Shown here: one piece after another, positions 11,522 to 23,940 of the stretch
How the letters are laid out: each line of letters starts with the position of its first letter
How positions within the stretch are numbered: position 1 is the stretch's first letter
From: Otatea glauca
Lineage: Eukaryota; Streptophyta; Magnoliopsida; Poales; Poaceae
Length of the DNA stretch: 64,000 nt
Direction: 5' to 3'
Assembly (NCBI GenBank): GCA_036346275.1
Contig: CM070725.1
Location: 34,472,104-34,536,103 of the forward strand
Position numbers and translations under genes: made by a program
Notes under the pieces: model-generated
What the model was told of the DNA's origin: nothing
Database searches by the model: none
What the model saw: only the letters and a program-made list of their open reading frames with translations

Positions 11522-12900
11522 ATGGTGAGGACTCGCGGAAACATTGGAGCCAGCGGGAGTGGAGTGAATAAGGCTGACAACCAGAATGAGGAGCCAATCC
11601 CTCAACCGCCGCAAGTCGATATGCAGAATCTGGGAGCCTTTCTGGCTGCCCAAACCCAACTTATGAACACGATGGTACAGACCATGCAGCAAATATCCAA
11701 TCAGGCTGCTGCGAATGTTCAACCTGGGGGTAACCATGGACCACACCCCTACTCAAGGTTATCAGAGTTTATGCGAACTTGTCCACCCACCTTCTCCGAC
11801 AACGCCAATCCGATGGAAGCGGACGATTGGCTAAGGACAATTGAAAGGAAGCTGCACATTACCCAGTGTGTGGGACATGAGAGGGTGCTCTATGCCTCTC
11901 ATCAACTCGAAGGAACTGCCACAGAGTGGTGGGAAAACTTCCGCGCAGCTCATGAAGACCCACAGAGTATTACGTGGGAGGAGTTCACCTCCGCTTTCCG
12001 CCAATACCATGTACCCGAGGGTATCATGGATCTTAAGAAAGAGGAATTTCGGAGCTTCAAGCAGGGTGGCCAATCGGTGGCGATTACGAATAAGTTTACC
12101 CAGTTGCACGCTACGCACTGAAGACGTAGCTACAGATAAGGCGCACAATCCCGCTTTATGAAGGGATTAAACGCGGGATTGCGAGTGGGACCGATCACCC
12201 ACATATTCCCGACTTTCAAGAGCTAGTTAACAAGGCTCTTATTTTGGAGGACAAGCGCTTGATGATGAATGTAAAGCGCGAGAATGGCGCAACAAGGAGG
12301 TCGTCGGGGCGGCAGAGGCGTAAGACGGCACCCCAACAGTTCATCCGGTACCGGCCAGGCGTGATGAGGCACCACTGCCGGCAAATCATCGATGGGTCGA
12401 ATGCGGACTCTACCCGAACTGCGTGGTACGGTGGAGGAACTCGCATGACGATGGGAAGGCGTTGTTATCATCGCAGCGAGTTGGGGCACTTCGCCAACAA
12501 CTGCCCGAAGAAAGGAGGTGCCACCCCAGTCCGTTTTAACATAGGGAACACACCCGCAAGGACTCCCGCGCTAATTGTGAACCGCGGGGTATCAACAGCA
12601 GCAACTCCACGTCAAGCAACCGCACGAGGCCGAGTTAATCACATCACTGCGGATGAAGTCCAGAACGCTACAGACGTTGTAATGGGTAAGTTCCTAGTAA
12701 ACTCAGTACCAGCTACTGTTTTATTTGATTCCAGAGCATCACATTCATTTGTTTCTCAAGATTTTGCCATTCGCAATAATTTGGATATTGTGGAACTTAA
12801 GTGTGTACTTATAGTCCAATCCCCTGGATCAGAACTCCGATCCAATATAGGATGTTCTGGGGTAAGGCTAATAATTAATGGAATAGAGTTCCTAGCTTAA
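11522..12900 (+). pseudogene. Gag and protease region of element B, frameshifted
   Basis: Gag starts at MVRTRGNIG (ATG 11522). After a Gln-rich N-terminal part it has the retrotransposon gag core: EADDWLRTIERKL, ATEWWENF and FRQYHVPEGIMDLKKEEF near 11820-12060. The frame ends at 12121 and resumes from about 12244. There the zinc knuckle reads CYHRSELGHFANNC: the second Cys of CX2CX4HX4C is Arg. The protease follows, with LFDSRASHSFVS near 12720, where the family has DSG. GGA has become AGA in the active-site loop. Both the RNA-binding knuckle and the protease are therefore damaged. More coding of the protease tail lies in 12900-13150 but is broken by stops. Confidence 0.85.
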
Positions 12901-13150
12901 CTTAATTATATTGAATACCCAAACCACGGATGTTATCACGGGGATGGATTAGTTAACCAAACACAAGGCCGTCTTTGGATCTGCGGAAAAGAGTTATATC
13001 AATTGAGAGCCCGAAGGGAGAAGGGTTGAGTTTAAAGCAAAAGTAGTACGAGATGGACGATTAATGGTCAACAAAGATGAAGACTATCGACTTGGAGGAA
13101 GTTTCCATAGTTAATGAATATCCGGATGTTTCCCGGAAGATTTACCTGGA

Positions 13151-14716
13151 ATGCCGCCAGATAGAGATATCGAGTTCGTGATAGAACTTGTTTCGGGGAC
13201 AGCTCCAATAGCTAAGAGACCTTACAGGATGTCCACGAGAGGATTGGTGGAAATGAAGAAGCAAATTGAGGAGCTCTTTGGAAAAGGATTCATAAGACCT
13301 AGTTCATCGCCATGGGGAGCACCTGTCTTGTTCGTCAAGAAGAAGGACGGGAGTTTTAGGATGTGTATAGACTATCGTGCACTTAATGATGTGACGATAA
13401 AGAATAAGTATCCGCTACCCAGGATCGACGATCTTTTTTATCAGTTGAGAGGAGCAGGAGTCTTCTCCAAAATTGATCTCCGATCAGGATATCATCAATT
13501 GAAGATCCGATCAGGAGATATTTCGAAGACTGCATTTTCGTTAAGATATGGACATTACGAGTTTACAGTGATGTCTTTTGGTTTGACAAATGCACCAGCA
13601 TATTTCATGAACTTAATGAATAAGGTTTTCATGGAATACTTGGATAAGTTCGTCGTCGTGTTTATTGATGATATTCTTGTCTATTCCAAGACAAGAGAAG
13701 AGCACACCAAACATTTAAGGTTAGTTCTTGAAAAGTTGAGAGAACAACAGTTGTTTGCAAAATTTAGTAAATGTGACTTCTGGAAGAATAAGGTTGAATT
13801 TCTTGGACACATAATGACAACAGAAGGAGTTGCAGTAGATCCAAAGAAAGTGGAGACGGTTTTGCAATGGGAGCAGCCAAAGACGGTAACCCAAATCCGT
13901 AGTTTCCTTGGAATGGCGGGATATTACCGTCGTTTCATCGAAGGATTCTCCACGATTGCGAGACCTCTTACGCAATTGTTGAAAAAGGAAAAGAGATTCT
14001 TATGGACACCTGAGTGTGAGAAGAGTTTTCAGGAGTTGAAGAAAAGATTAACATCGGCACCTGTATTAGTTTTACCTGACGTTCATCAAGGCTTTGACAT
14101 CTATTGTGATGCATCGCGTCAGGGATTGGGATGCGTGTTGATGCAAAACAGGAAGGTAATTGCCTATGCATCGAGGCAATTGAGGCCACATGAGGAGAAC
14201 TATCCGACTCATGATTTAGAATTAGCTGCTGTAGTGCATGCCCTAAAAATATGGCGTCACTATCTCATTGGAAACAGATGTGAAGTGTATACCGATCATA
14301 AAAGTCTTAAGTATATCTTCACGCAAGCTGACCTGAATATGAGGCAAAGAAGATGGCTTGAGTTAATCAAAGATTATAATGTTGGAATTCATTACCATCC
14401 TGGCAAAGCCAACGTGGTGGCGGATGCCTTGAGCAGGAAGAACCACAGTGTAAATATGCTGTTGGAAACAAGTCAGGTAGAATTGTGTAAGGATTTCCAG
14501 AAATTAGAACTGGAAATGGTACCAGAAGGATTTTTAGCAACCTTGGAAGTAAAACCTACCCTGAAGATCAGATCAGGGAAGGGCAGAAAAATGATGACAA
14601 AATCAAGAGAATTAAGGACAAGATGGATGCAGGCAAGGCAAAGGATTTCAAACTGGATGAGCAAGGTACTATGTGGTTTAAAGGGTGCATTTGTGTGCCG
14701 AACAAAAAGGATTTGA
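13151..14716 (+). pseudogene. Reverse transcriptase and RNase H of element B
   Basis: This 521-codon open stretch is the best-preserved part of B. It starts within the pol polyprotein at a conserved PPDRDIEF and contains the RT core: FRMCIDYRALN, FSKIDLRSGYHQ and the catalytic FIDD at 13661-13672. It continues with the connection and RNase H domain: YCDASRQGLGCVL, ELAAVVHALKIWRHYL, TDHKSLKYIF and NVVADALSRK, ending near 14440. The catalytic acidic residues I can see are present. The open frame then runs into the start of the integrase and is lost near 14700. Upstream, the frame is separated from the protease by stops and a shift around 13100-13140, so the polyprotein cannot be made intact. 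Confidence 0.92.
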
Positions 14717-15974
14717 AGCAGTTAATTTTGGAGGAGGCCCATGACTCCAAGTACTCAATTCATCCAGGAAGTGCAAAAATGTATCAAGATTTAAAGGAAT
14801 GATTCTGGTGGCCAAGCATGAAACGGGAAGTCGCCGAATATGTTGCATTATGTGACATATGCCAAAGAGTCAAAGCTATGCACTAGAGACCAGCAGGACT
14901 ATTATAACCCCTAAGGATACCTGAATGGAAATGGGAAAAAATTGGTATGGATTTCATAACCGGGTTGCCCAGAACTCAAGGTGGATATGATTCCATATGG
15001 TTCATAGTGGATCGCTTAACTAAAGTTGCACATTTTATACCGGTAAAGACCACTTATTCCGGAGACCGGTTAGCAGAACTTTATATGGCAAGAATTGTCT
15101 GTTTGCACGGAGTACCAGAAGAAGATAGTGTCGGATGAGGTACCCAATTTACCTCCATTTTGGGGTAAGCTACATGAAGCAATGGGGACTCGTTTGAACT
15201 TGATCTGACATACCATCCATAGACGGATGGACAAACCGAGAGAGTTAACCGGATATTGGAAGATATCTTTGAGGGCATGTGCTTTAGCATATTCTACTTC
15301 ATGGGACAAGTGCTTGCCTTATCTTTGAGTTTAGTTACAATAGCGCTTATCAAGCGAGTTTACATATGTCTCCATTTGAAGCTCAGTATGGTCGATCTGT
15401 CGAACACCATTGAATTGGAATGAGGCAATTGAACGACATGTTTTTGGCCGGATGTACGCAAAAAGCGGAAGAGCAAATCGCCATGATCGAGAAAGACTAA
15501 AGATTGCCCATCAAAGCGAGAAAAGTTATGCCGACAACCGTCATGAGGAATTGAGCTTTGAACCCAGAAGAATTTGTGTATCTCGAGTCACGCCACTCAA
15601 AGGAGTCGAAGATTCCACGCAAAGGGAAGCTCGCACCAGATATGTCGGGCCATTTAAGATCTTGAGCCGCAGAGGTGAAGTTGCATATCGATTGGAGTTA
15701 CATGATCTTTGGCGAGTGCATGATGTATTTCATGTATCTGGCGAAGAAGTGTCTTGAGTCACCGGAAGAGCAAACGCCGTTAGAGGCAATTGAGCTGCAG
15801 GAAGACCTGACTTACAAAGAGCATCCGGTGAAGATTCTGGACATATTGGACAGAGAGATAAGGAACAAGTCAACACGGTTCTGCAGAGTTCAGTGGAGCA
15901 ACCATTTGGAAGGTGAAGCAACGTGGGAATGCGAAGAAGACCTAAAGAAGGAGTTTACTGACCTGTTTCTTTAG
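14717..15974 (+). pseudogene. Integrase, GPY/F module and chromodomain of element B, broken
   Basis: Fragments in all three frames follow one another in the expected order. They are the HHCC zinc-binding part near 14740-14880 (CDICQRVKA), the integrase core from 14940 (GMDFITGLPRTQGGYDSIWF, with the first catalytic Asp), and the GPY/F module near 15590-15740 (RYVGPFKIL, LHDLWRVHDVFHVS). A chromodomain at about 15834-15960 ends in QWSNHLEGEATWECEEDL. Chromodomains in this position steer integration toward particular chromatin. There are in-frame stops in the HHCC part and several frameshifts at about 15120-15420, so this is a dead integrase. The chromodomain and the Tekay-type ending (CTCGGGGACGAGATTCT, 15988-16003) support the clade assignment. 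Confidence 0.88.
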
Positions 15975-16006
15975 CCAGCCCTCAATCTCGGGGACGAGAT
16001 TCTGTT

Positions 16007-16019
16007 AAGGGGGGAGGTT
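16007..16019 (+). promoter_or_regulatory. Polypurine tract of element B
   Basis: AAGGGGGGAGGTT lies directly before the second LTR start. It is the expected plus-strand primer, and its position fixes the LTR boundary at 16020. Confidence 0.92.
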
Positions 16020-18222
16020 TGTAACACCCTAAAATTTGCTTTAATTTAAATTTTGAAGTATTTTTGATTTTTGAGAATTTCTGAGAATTTATTAGAATTT
16101 AAATTGGATTTACTTATTTCTGACCTTTCTTGAGCTCAATTAAATTCACGCAAAATTTTATGCAAAGTTTTTTTGGAAATATTTTATCTAAGTTCTAAAT
16201 GTTCCAAAATATTTACCAGAATTTTTCTGATATTTTTACTATTTTCTTTGGCCAAAACTACTTTCTCGAATTTTTTTTATTCGAAAAAGAATTAAAATCC
16301 GTGGAATAGTGTTTGGGCCAAAACCTTCGGTCCGGCCCAGTATTGTGCTCCAGCCCAGCTCGTGTCGCCGGCCCGCGCAGCCCGCCCCGCCAAAACCCTA
16401 GCCGCCGTCGCATCTCGCCCGTTGGATCAGCATCGTGCGGTCAAGAAACCACCACGTCACTTCGCCGTTTCGCGTTGGATCGCCGCGCGGGCGACTCGGG
16501 ATTTCGCCACGTCGCTTCTTCCTCGTGAGATCGTCGGAGCAACGGTCGCCCGCATGTCCGCCCGTTTCGCCGAGGATTGCGTGCACGTCGAGACGCTATT
16601 TAGTGCGCCGCTGCCACCCCCGTGTTGCGCACACCTAGACGCGTGTGTAGCCCTAGCGCACACCTCCCGAAATGCCTCTGTTTGCCCGCAAAAGCTCGCC
16701 GTAGTTGTTCCCTTTGCGCTGCCGCTGTTTTTCGCCATTTCCCTTGCCGTCGGTCCATCTCCGCCGTCGCCAAGGCCATCGGAGTAACGCCCGCCCCGAG
16801 ATGCGTCGTGCACGTCAGATCTTCACGCCGGAGAAGCCCCGTAGCGCCGCGTTGCACGTTGTCTTCTTCCTCTCCGGTGAGATCTACGCCGCCGTGACAT
16901 CACCGCCAGCCGAGCTTCGTCCACCGTCCGATCGCCACCGAACGCACCAGATTCATCCACGTCGCCACTCAACAGTAATCATCATCTTCACTCCTCAGCC
17001 GTTAGATTTAATCAACGGTCTAGATTGCTTCGCTTAGATTCACGTTAGTTTTATTTCAGCCGTCAGATCTAGATCGTAGGGTTTTTATCTAGCCGCGTCA
17101 CGTAAATATCATAGCCGTCAGATGCGCGCCGGTTGCCTTGGATCGCGCCGCGTGTCGCGCCACAGTAGGCTAGAGCCAATAGCCTTGGCTCATCGCGGCC
17201 GTTTGTTTTGAATTGAGCGGATGGGATCGCACCGTGCATCGGGCCAGTCCCGTGTTGACGCGTGACGTGCGGAAATCGAGGAGTCAGCTCCGCCGTTTCT
17301 GTCGACGTCGCCCGATTAATCGTGGCCGTTCGATCTGGATCCGAGGGTCACGGTGAAGCCACGTGTTGGCTCCGCGGTAGAGGTGAGGCGAAAAGTCGCA
17401 TGAATCTCGGCCGTTCGTTTTAAATCAGATGGACGAGATCGAATCGAGTTTCGGCGATTAGTTTAGCGCCGCGTGTAGCAATGGGGTTGGTCGTGCTTGC
17501 GTCACCCGGTGCACAGTGCATGCCGCCGCCATCCACGGTGGACGAGCGATCGTGGACCCAGTCCATGGACCGGAGTGATGTGGCTGCACCAGAAGCTGCC
17601 ACGTGTCATGCTGACGTCATCGCTGGCGTCATAAATATTTTTGTATATAAAAATATTTTGGCCGAAATCCTTTTCTATGCTGACATCATCATGATGCGAT
17701 GCTGACATCATAAATGCAATTTTTTAGTATAAAAATAATTCGGAAAAATCGGATTTTCTAATTCCTGTATTTTCAGATTTTATTCAAAACTTCAAATGGC
17801 TATAACTTTTGCATTTTAACTCGGATTTGGGTGATTCAAATTTCTAAAAATTCATAAAATTGTGATATCTTTAATGGTGAATTTTATTTGAATTTTTGAG
17901 GTCATTTAGTCCTCTGTATTAGTAATTTATTGCATATATTGCTTGTACGCGTAGACGCAAATTTGCCGGAAGGTTTCGAGGAAGAGTTCGTCGCTCAAGA
18001 TCAAACTTTGGAACACGACCAGCAACTCTTTGAAGGCAAGTGATGCTTTGATCATTTTGATCCCAGATTTTTAAAATATAATTTATGCTTTGAAATTATG
18101 CATGCTTATTTATTAAAAATGAATTTAAATTAATTTGGGATAATGTAGTTAATCAACCCATTTTGTTATGCCACCTTAAAATTAATCATTGTGTGCCCTA
18201 AATCATTGTCACCCTAAGTTTG

Positions 18223-19858
18223 TGAAGGAACATGTGGAGGTACATCCATGTTTGTGATGAGTATTTGACTTTATTTGAGCAAGGTGTGCTCAAGTTTGAG
18301 TTTGATTTGGATTGATTTTCAAAATGAAGCAATTTGAGTTGTCTCTGCCAGGAGTGGCAGGACCGGTCGTATGGACGCGGTAGTGATGAGTTGGATGGTT
18401 TATTGCACATCTTTGTGGGCATTGCTATGTGAGGAGTTTCCTTGTCTTTGATGGTTGCAGGGCGATAGTGCTAGGTCATGGTGAGGTGAAGGATGACCGG
18501 GACTAGGCGAGGAGCGTCGGAGGTCCAGACGGTTGGGAGATCGCCGGAAGATGATCGGAGACGGAGTCCGGGCAAGTCAAGAAGACAAGGAAAGGAGTTG
18601 ATTCTAGCTAGATGCCGCGTGGATCAATGAGGGCTGTCGGATTGAGGTCTAGTTGATAGGTTAGCGGGTCTAGGTAGTATGCTTTGAAAACCGTGCAAGA
18701 AAACCCGGTATGTGTGTGGGTTTTGGGTTAGCCCTTGCATGGCTGTGTGTGTGGGTTAATCCTAGCCCTTAGATGAGTGCTCTAGGGTTGAGGGACTCAT
18801 CCAAGGGTGGTAGGTGGCCCAAAAGTAGTATAAATAGGGGTGGAGGGGTAGCCTCCTTCCCTTGAAGGTGTTGAGGTTTTGATGCTCATTTGAGCGCCCA
18901 CATGAATGTGAGGCTTTGTAACCTCCCTTCCAGAAATGAAAGTTTTATCCATCCACCTCTGAATTTATTTTATGCATTTACATTATGTCTTTACTTTACA
19001 TAATTTAAATTCAGCATTTACTTTCCGCAATTACATTCCCGCAATTTACTTTCAAGTAATTTGGATTTGCCTCCCCTCCTTCTAAATGTTGCTGATCTTG
19101 GATGTTTTGAGTGTGTTCATATGGTTTTACATCTCTTTTGCAATCTTGGATTGAGTAGAGAACATCTTTTCTTTCAAGTTCCAACTTTGTTCAGAACTTG
19201 TTCTTCGCGCAGCAGTCAGTATTTGATTTTTGTAAAAATATAGAAAAATCTTTTTTGAGTGATTCTTATTGGATGAGGTGCGGGACTCTGATATACACCT
19301 TCATAAAAATTTTGGTGTTCACTTGTTGCACCGTTTGGGCTCCATGAGGTGAAAACCGAGCCCCAGACTTTCTGCTCGAAGTTCTTGAGCATACTATGTT
19401 CTTAGATTTCTCCTGTTTTTGCTGTAAGGCTTTTTGAGGAGAAATTTGGTGGATTTCTTCACTACTCTGATGCTCATAGGGAGAAAAAATTCTCAGAATT
19501 TTGTGAGCTGCAGAAACCCACCAACCTCCTGTGGAAATTGAGGACAAGTTCTGGAAATTCTGCTTTTGCTTTTCTGAAAGTGACTTTTGTGATTTGAATT
19601 GATGTCCTTTCTAAAAGCAAGAGTTTGAATTGATTCCTCATTATCTTGGACACTAGACAACCAGGATTGTGACTCAAAAATCCCCACATATTTTATGGTA
19701 CTTATCCATGCAAGCTTGGGGTACACATAGTTGTCTAGTTTTTCGGGTTTTTCATAATTTCCTTTGAGCGATCTTGTCGAGGTTTTTGTTGGAGTATTTT
19801 GGGGGAATTTTTATTTGCGACCATTCACCCCCCCTCTGTTCGCCATCTCGGTCCTTCA
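18223..19858 (+). mobile_element. Solo LTR C1, copia SIRE-like family
   Basis: The insert starts TGAAGGAACATGTGGAGG and ends CGGTCCTTCA. It is flanked by GTTTG at 18218-18222 and 19859-19863. The uninterrupted sequence is seen in the other LTR of B near 8820. There is no internal region, so it is the product of LTR-LTR recombination. The 3' part holds ATTCACCCCCCCTCTG near 19825, a motif shared with the LTR end of SIRE-type element A. Two related LTRs lie at 34748-36400 and 58892-60888. There is no coding capacity. Confidence 0.92.
18830..18838 (+). promoter_or_regulatory. TATA box of solo LTR C1
   Basis: TATAAATAG sits in a block conserved in all three C-family LTRs, followed by a GGGGTGGAGGGGTAG segment. 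It could still start transcription into the flanking B sequence. Confidence 0.55.
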
Positions 19859-21291
19859 GTTTGATTGTATTAGTTGGATGTTAATACTGTGCCAACACAG
19901 GAGGCTAGACCGTGAATAGATGCTTAGCCTAGCAACGAATCATGAACGATCTTTCAGAAAAATGCTACCTTATTGACTAATGGAAAATTGAATGTATTTT
20001 GAAAGTGGTGTGATGATGTCATATGATGAAATTGAAGTGTGGAGACCTGTGGTTCCATACCGATGTTGAGTTATTGCTGGCATGTGTTGCACAATAATCA
20101 ACTGGGTGGGAAATGATTTAGACTGGGGCAAATGGCAAGAGGCTGTGTGCCAGGTGGGCCTGTGTGGCAATGGGTTGTTGAGTGATGTGAGTCTGTGTGC
20201 CACATTGGGCTGTGTGCCACTGTTTGAGTGTTGAAAGTCTTGCCTTGGTCAGTTAAGGACTTCACCTTGTAAGCCTTTGATATGAGTCACCCGTACAACC
20301 ACATGTCTGGTATGGGACAGACCTAGTTGATTAAGGTTCTGATATCTTTTCTCTGAAACCTCGGGGTGGAAGTACACGGGGGGTGTATCTGTACGGGGGA
20401 GCGTACCTATGCTACGGCTTGGTGCCCATCCAACGGTGATTGACCTGTCCTATACTTCGGCTCTGTGTGAGGGAAGTGATAGTGAGAGTAATACCGGAGA
20501 GGTTCTTTGGTTAAGGTAGAGGTTCCTGAAAAGCTTTGTTGCGGACAATCACCTGTGTGGTGAGCGGCTGTATCTTGTGGGTAAAGTGTACAACCTCTGC
20601 AGAGTGTCAAAACTATTCGAATAGCCGTGCTCGCGGTAATGAGCATTGCTTGGGGATTAAAGTCAAGGGGTAGATCTTCATAAATAAAAATGTGTAAAGG
20701 GTGGCTGTGTGACAATGCTAAAAATGAACTGTTAAGGCTGTGTGCCGAGAATCTTTAAAGAAAAACTATTTGAAGATATTAGTACTATCATAACTGTTTT
20801 ATTGCTTTAATCTAAATAAAATACTGGTTTAAAATGTTGTTTGATGCAAAAGAACCAATTAAGCCAATCCTTTGAAATAAGCTTTGCATATAGTATTAGC
20901 GCTGCTTTCCGTGCATTACTTGTTGAGTACCTTGTGTACTCACCCCTCCTTGCTTATCAACACCAACATCAGTGGAGGAGTCTACACCCTCCTGGGAGGA
21001 GGAGTACATTGAGGATCCGAGCAATTTGGGGGCAAGCCCAGTCGGTTGCCTGTGGCAAGATGAAGGCTTCCACGACATTTATTTTGGTTCCGCTGCTATT
21101 TCGTTTACTCTGAATAATGTAAGCCCTGCATGGCAGATTTTATGTAAGGAGACCATAAGGTCGTACAACTCAGTTTATATAAGCGTTGCACTACTTATCT
21201 TTTTATATATCGCTGTGAATGTCTGTGATGTGCAACCCTGTAAAGACTGTGTGTGCTAGCGTGATCCTGGAGTAGCACAGAATACACAGAG

Positions 21292-21680
21292 CACTACAAG
21301 AATCAGGGAAAAATTCGTGGGCCAAAAACCCACGAATTTAGGTCAAAACCCATGAATTTAATTTAAATTCGTGAGCAAACCGTCGAATTTAGTTCACGAA
21401 TTTAACTCGACGAAATTAATGAATTAAATTCGTGGGTACCCACGAATTTAGGGTTTCTGCCAAGCCCACGAATTTAATTGGGAATCTGAGTTAAATTCGT
21501 GGGTTTAATAAACCCACGTATTTAACAGCTTAAATTCGTGGGTTTAACAGATTAAATTCGTGGGCTAAATAACCCACGAATTTAATCTGTTAAATTCGTG
21601 GGTTTATTAAACCCACGAATTTAACTGGAGCAGCCAGATAAATTCGTGGGTTTTGAAAGCTCACGAATTTATCAGTCATT
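21292..21680. repeat. Left subterminal repeats of the CACTA transposon
   Basis: About 18 copies of the AAATTCGTGGG motif occur in both orientations. Many are paired head to head so that they form short palindromes. In En/Spm such repeats bind the TNPA-type protein that holds the ends together. Confidence 0.88.
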
Positions 21681-21880
21681 TTTGCAAAAAAAAATATATA
21701 TCCAAATGTATATATATTTATATATATATGCATCGCACTCAATACATATAACAACTAAAGAAGAAAAGAAAAGGAAAAAAGAAAATTGAAACTAAAAATT
21801 GCTAAACGAAGCATAAATAAGAAGGATAATCTATTTTGTTCAAATCTGATCAGAAACACTAACAGAAAAGACAAACTCGA

Positions 21881-23836
21881 CAATGAAGTTCAAGCGAACG
21901 AAGAATTAACAAACGAGACACAAAACCTATTACCTCTACTAAAATACTGAAACCAACATTTTAACTCTTCAAAACCGGCCTAAAACTAAGTCTCCGAAAT
22001 GTACAAAATTTCGGCATGACCTCTCTAGTAAATAGGACATCCACTCAGCAGACAAAAAAACATTTGCAGTTATAATATATATATTAATCTCTCAAACCAG
22101 AAGGAGACATTCTAGTAGATCCTTAGATAATCCAATTAAACATCCAACGGCAATTTGTAAACTACGCAATGACGTACAACACATTACAACCGCAATAGAT
22201 ACAATCCACATTCCATTACAATAAGTCCATCACAATAAGTCGATCACAACGTATCCATCACAACAAGTTATAAAGTACAACAGTTATACACCAATCGAGC
22301 TCACAATGGAATTCATGCCTCGGGGTTGTTGGAGTTGTGGGTGTTACCACCACCGCGCGTATTGTTGAAGATGTCTTCTATGATGTAAATCGTTAGTACG
22401 TGCTGGAGGGCGTGACCTAGAAACCTGCAAGTTCAAGATTAACTTAGGTTGTGCTACAAGTAACATTATGCTGATTCACATGAATATCAATAGTACTATT
22501 CAACCAAGACACAATATGAGAATATCAATATGACAGGTCAAGCTAAACAAGAATAGATACTATATATAAGAACTACACCTACGAGCTAGTCAAGATATGC
22601 TGCAATAATCATATGAACATCAATCTCATATTCAATGAAGCATAAAAGTAATACTCTCTAGTATTAACATAAGTTAATCATCTAGTTCAAGGCCAAGATT
22701 ACAACTAAAATTATTTAATTCAACTTTCAAAGACCCTAATTGCATCACTGAGTATTCAAAAGATAACAAACAGTGAAAATAGTTCAAAGAAGCAATTAAG
22801 AGTTTTGGTAGTCATTTTAAGAGTTCAATATACAAAGTACAAATATAAAGCATTCTACAAGAATAAACAATCAGATTGTACATGGGCAAACAACACATTC
22901 TACAAGGATGCCATATAAAGCATTTAAAACATAAGTTTACAATTGAACAAGTTGTTTTAAGATAATTTTTCAATTCCAAGAAGTCAGCACAATATAAGGT
23001 TCAAAATCAAAAAGTTATTGACAGAAAGAAAAAATCAAATAGCACGTAATGGGTTAATAATTTGGTAAACCATCACTTATCTAGAGGAGCACAGTAATGA
23101 ACTTTCATAAGCACACAAGTAAACCTTTTCAAGTATTAACATTGAGATGATTTGTGCAAGGTTTAAGAAAGAGTTGCCTAAATGTCCTAAAATCGACTAA
23201 GTTATGCATTTCAACTGAAATTATCACTATTGCAACAGATTACTCAGATTGATATATACTAAAAGAATGAACTAGATTTCCTACGGAAGTATATGTCCAT
23301 CCGCTGCACATGTAATCTCATATTCAATGAAGCATATGTAATCTCATATTCAAAGAATGAACTAAAGTTCCTAAGGAAGCATATGTAATCTCATATTCAA
23401 TGAAGCATATGTAATCTCACATGTAATCTCATATTCAAAGAATGAACTAAATTTCCTACAGAAGCATATGTAATCTCAACTAAATTGCAACTAATGTTCC
23501 TAAATTTGAGCAAGAGAAAGGAAGGGATGGGGTAGGTAGCTCACCAAGTCATCAAACTCCACAACAAAGTTCAAGCGAACGAAGAATTAACAAACGAGAC
23601 ACCAAACCTACTACCTCTACTAAAAGACCGAAACCAACCTTTTAACTCTTTAAAACCGGCTTAAAACTAAGTCATTGAAATGTACAAAATTTCGGCATGA
23701 CCTCTCTAGTAAATAGGACATCCACTCAGTAGACAAAAAAACATTTGCAGTTATAATATATATATCAATCTCTCAAACCAGAAGGAGACATTCTAGCATA
23801 TCCTTAGATAATCAATCACACATCCAAAACGGCAAT
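21881..23836. repeat. Internal direct duplication in the CACTA transposon
   Basis: A block of about 270 bases at 21881-22150 (AAGTTCAAGCGAACGAAGAA onward) recurs at about 23561-23836 with few changes. The sequence after it also matches: TGTTGAAGATGTCTTCTATG lies near 22365 and again near 23880. The copies are direct repeats about 1.6 kb apart. Between them lies AT-rich sequence with no ORF over 60 codons. Confidence 0.8.
23300..23476. repeat. Short tandem repeats with CATATGTAATCTCATATTCA
   Basis: A unit built on CATATGTAATCTCATATTCA, with or without AAGAATGAACTAAAGTTCCT, recurs about five times in 180 bases. It lies in the noncoding interval of the CACTA element and appears to be a local slippage expansion. 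Confidence 0.65.
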
Positions 23837-23940
23837 TTGTAAACTACGTACGCAATGACCACCACCACTGCTGGCACTGTTGAAGATGTCTTCTATGATG
23901 TCGTCATTAGTACGTACTGGAGGGCGTGACCCAGAAACCT

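Noticed and set aside
21292..21680. Regularly repeated AAATTCGTGGG words that could be mistaken for a CRISPR-like or satellite array
   Set aside because: They alternate in orientation, have no constant spacers, and lie at both ends of a CACTA element with a GAG duplication, so they are subterminal repeats.
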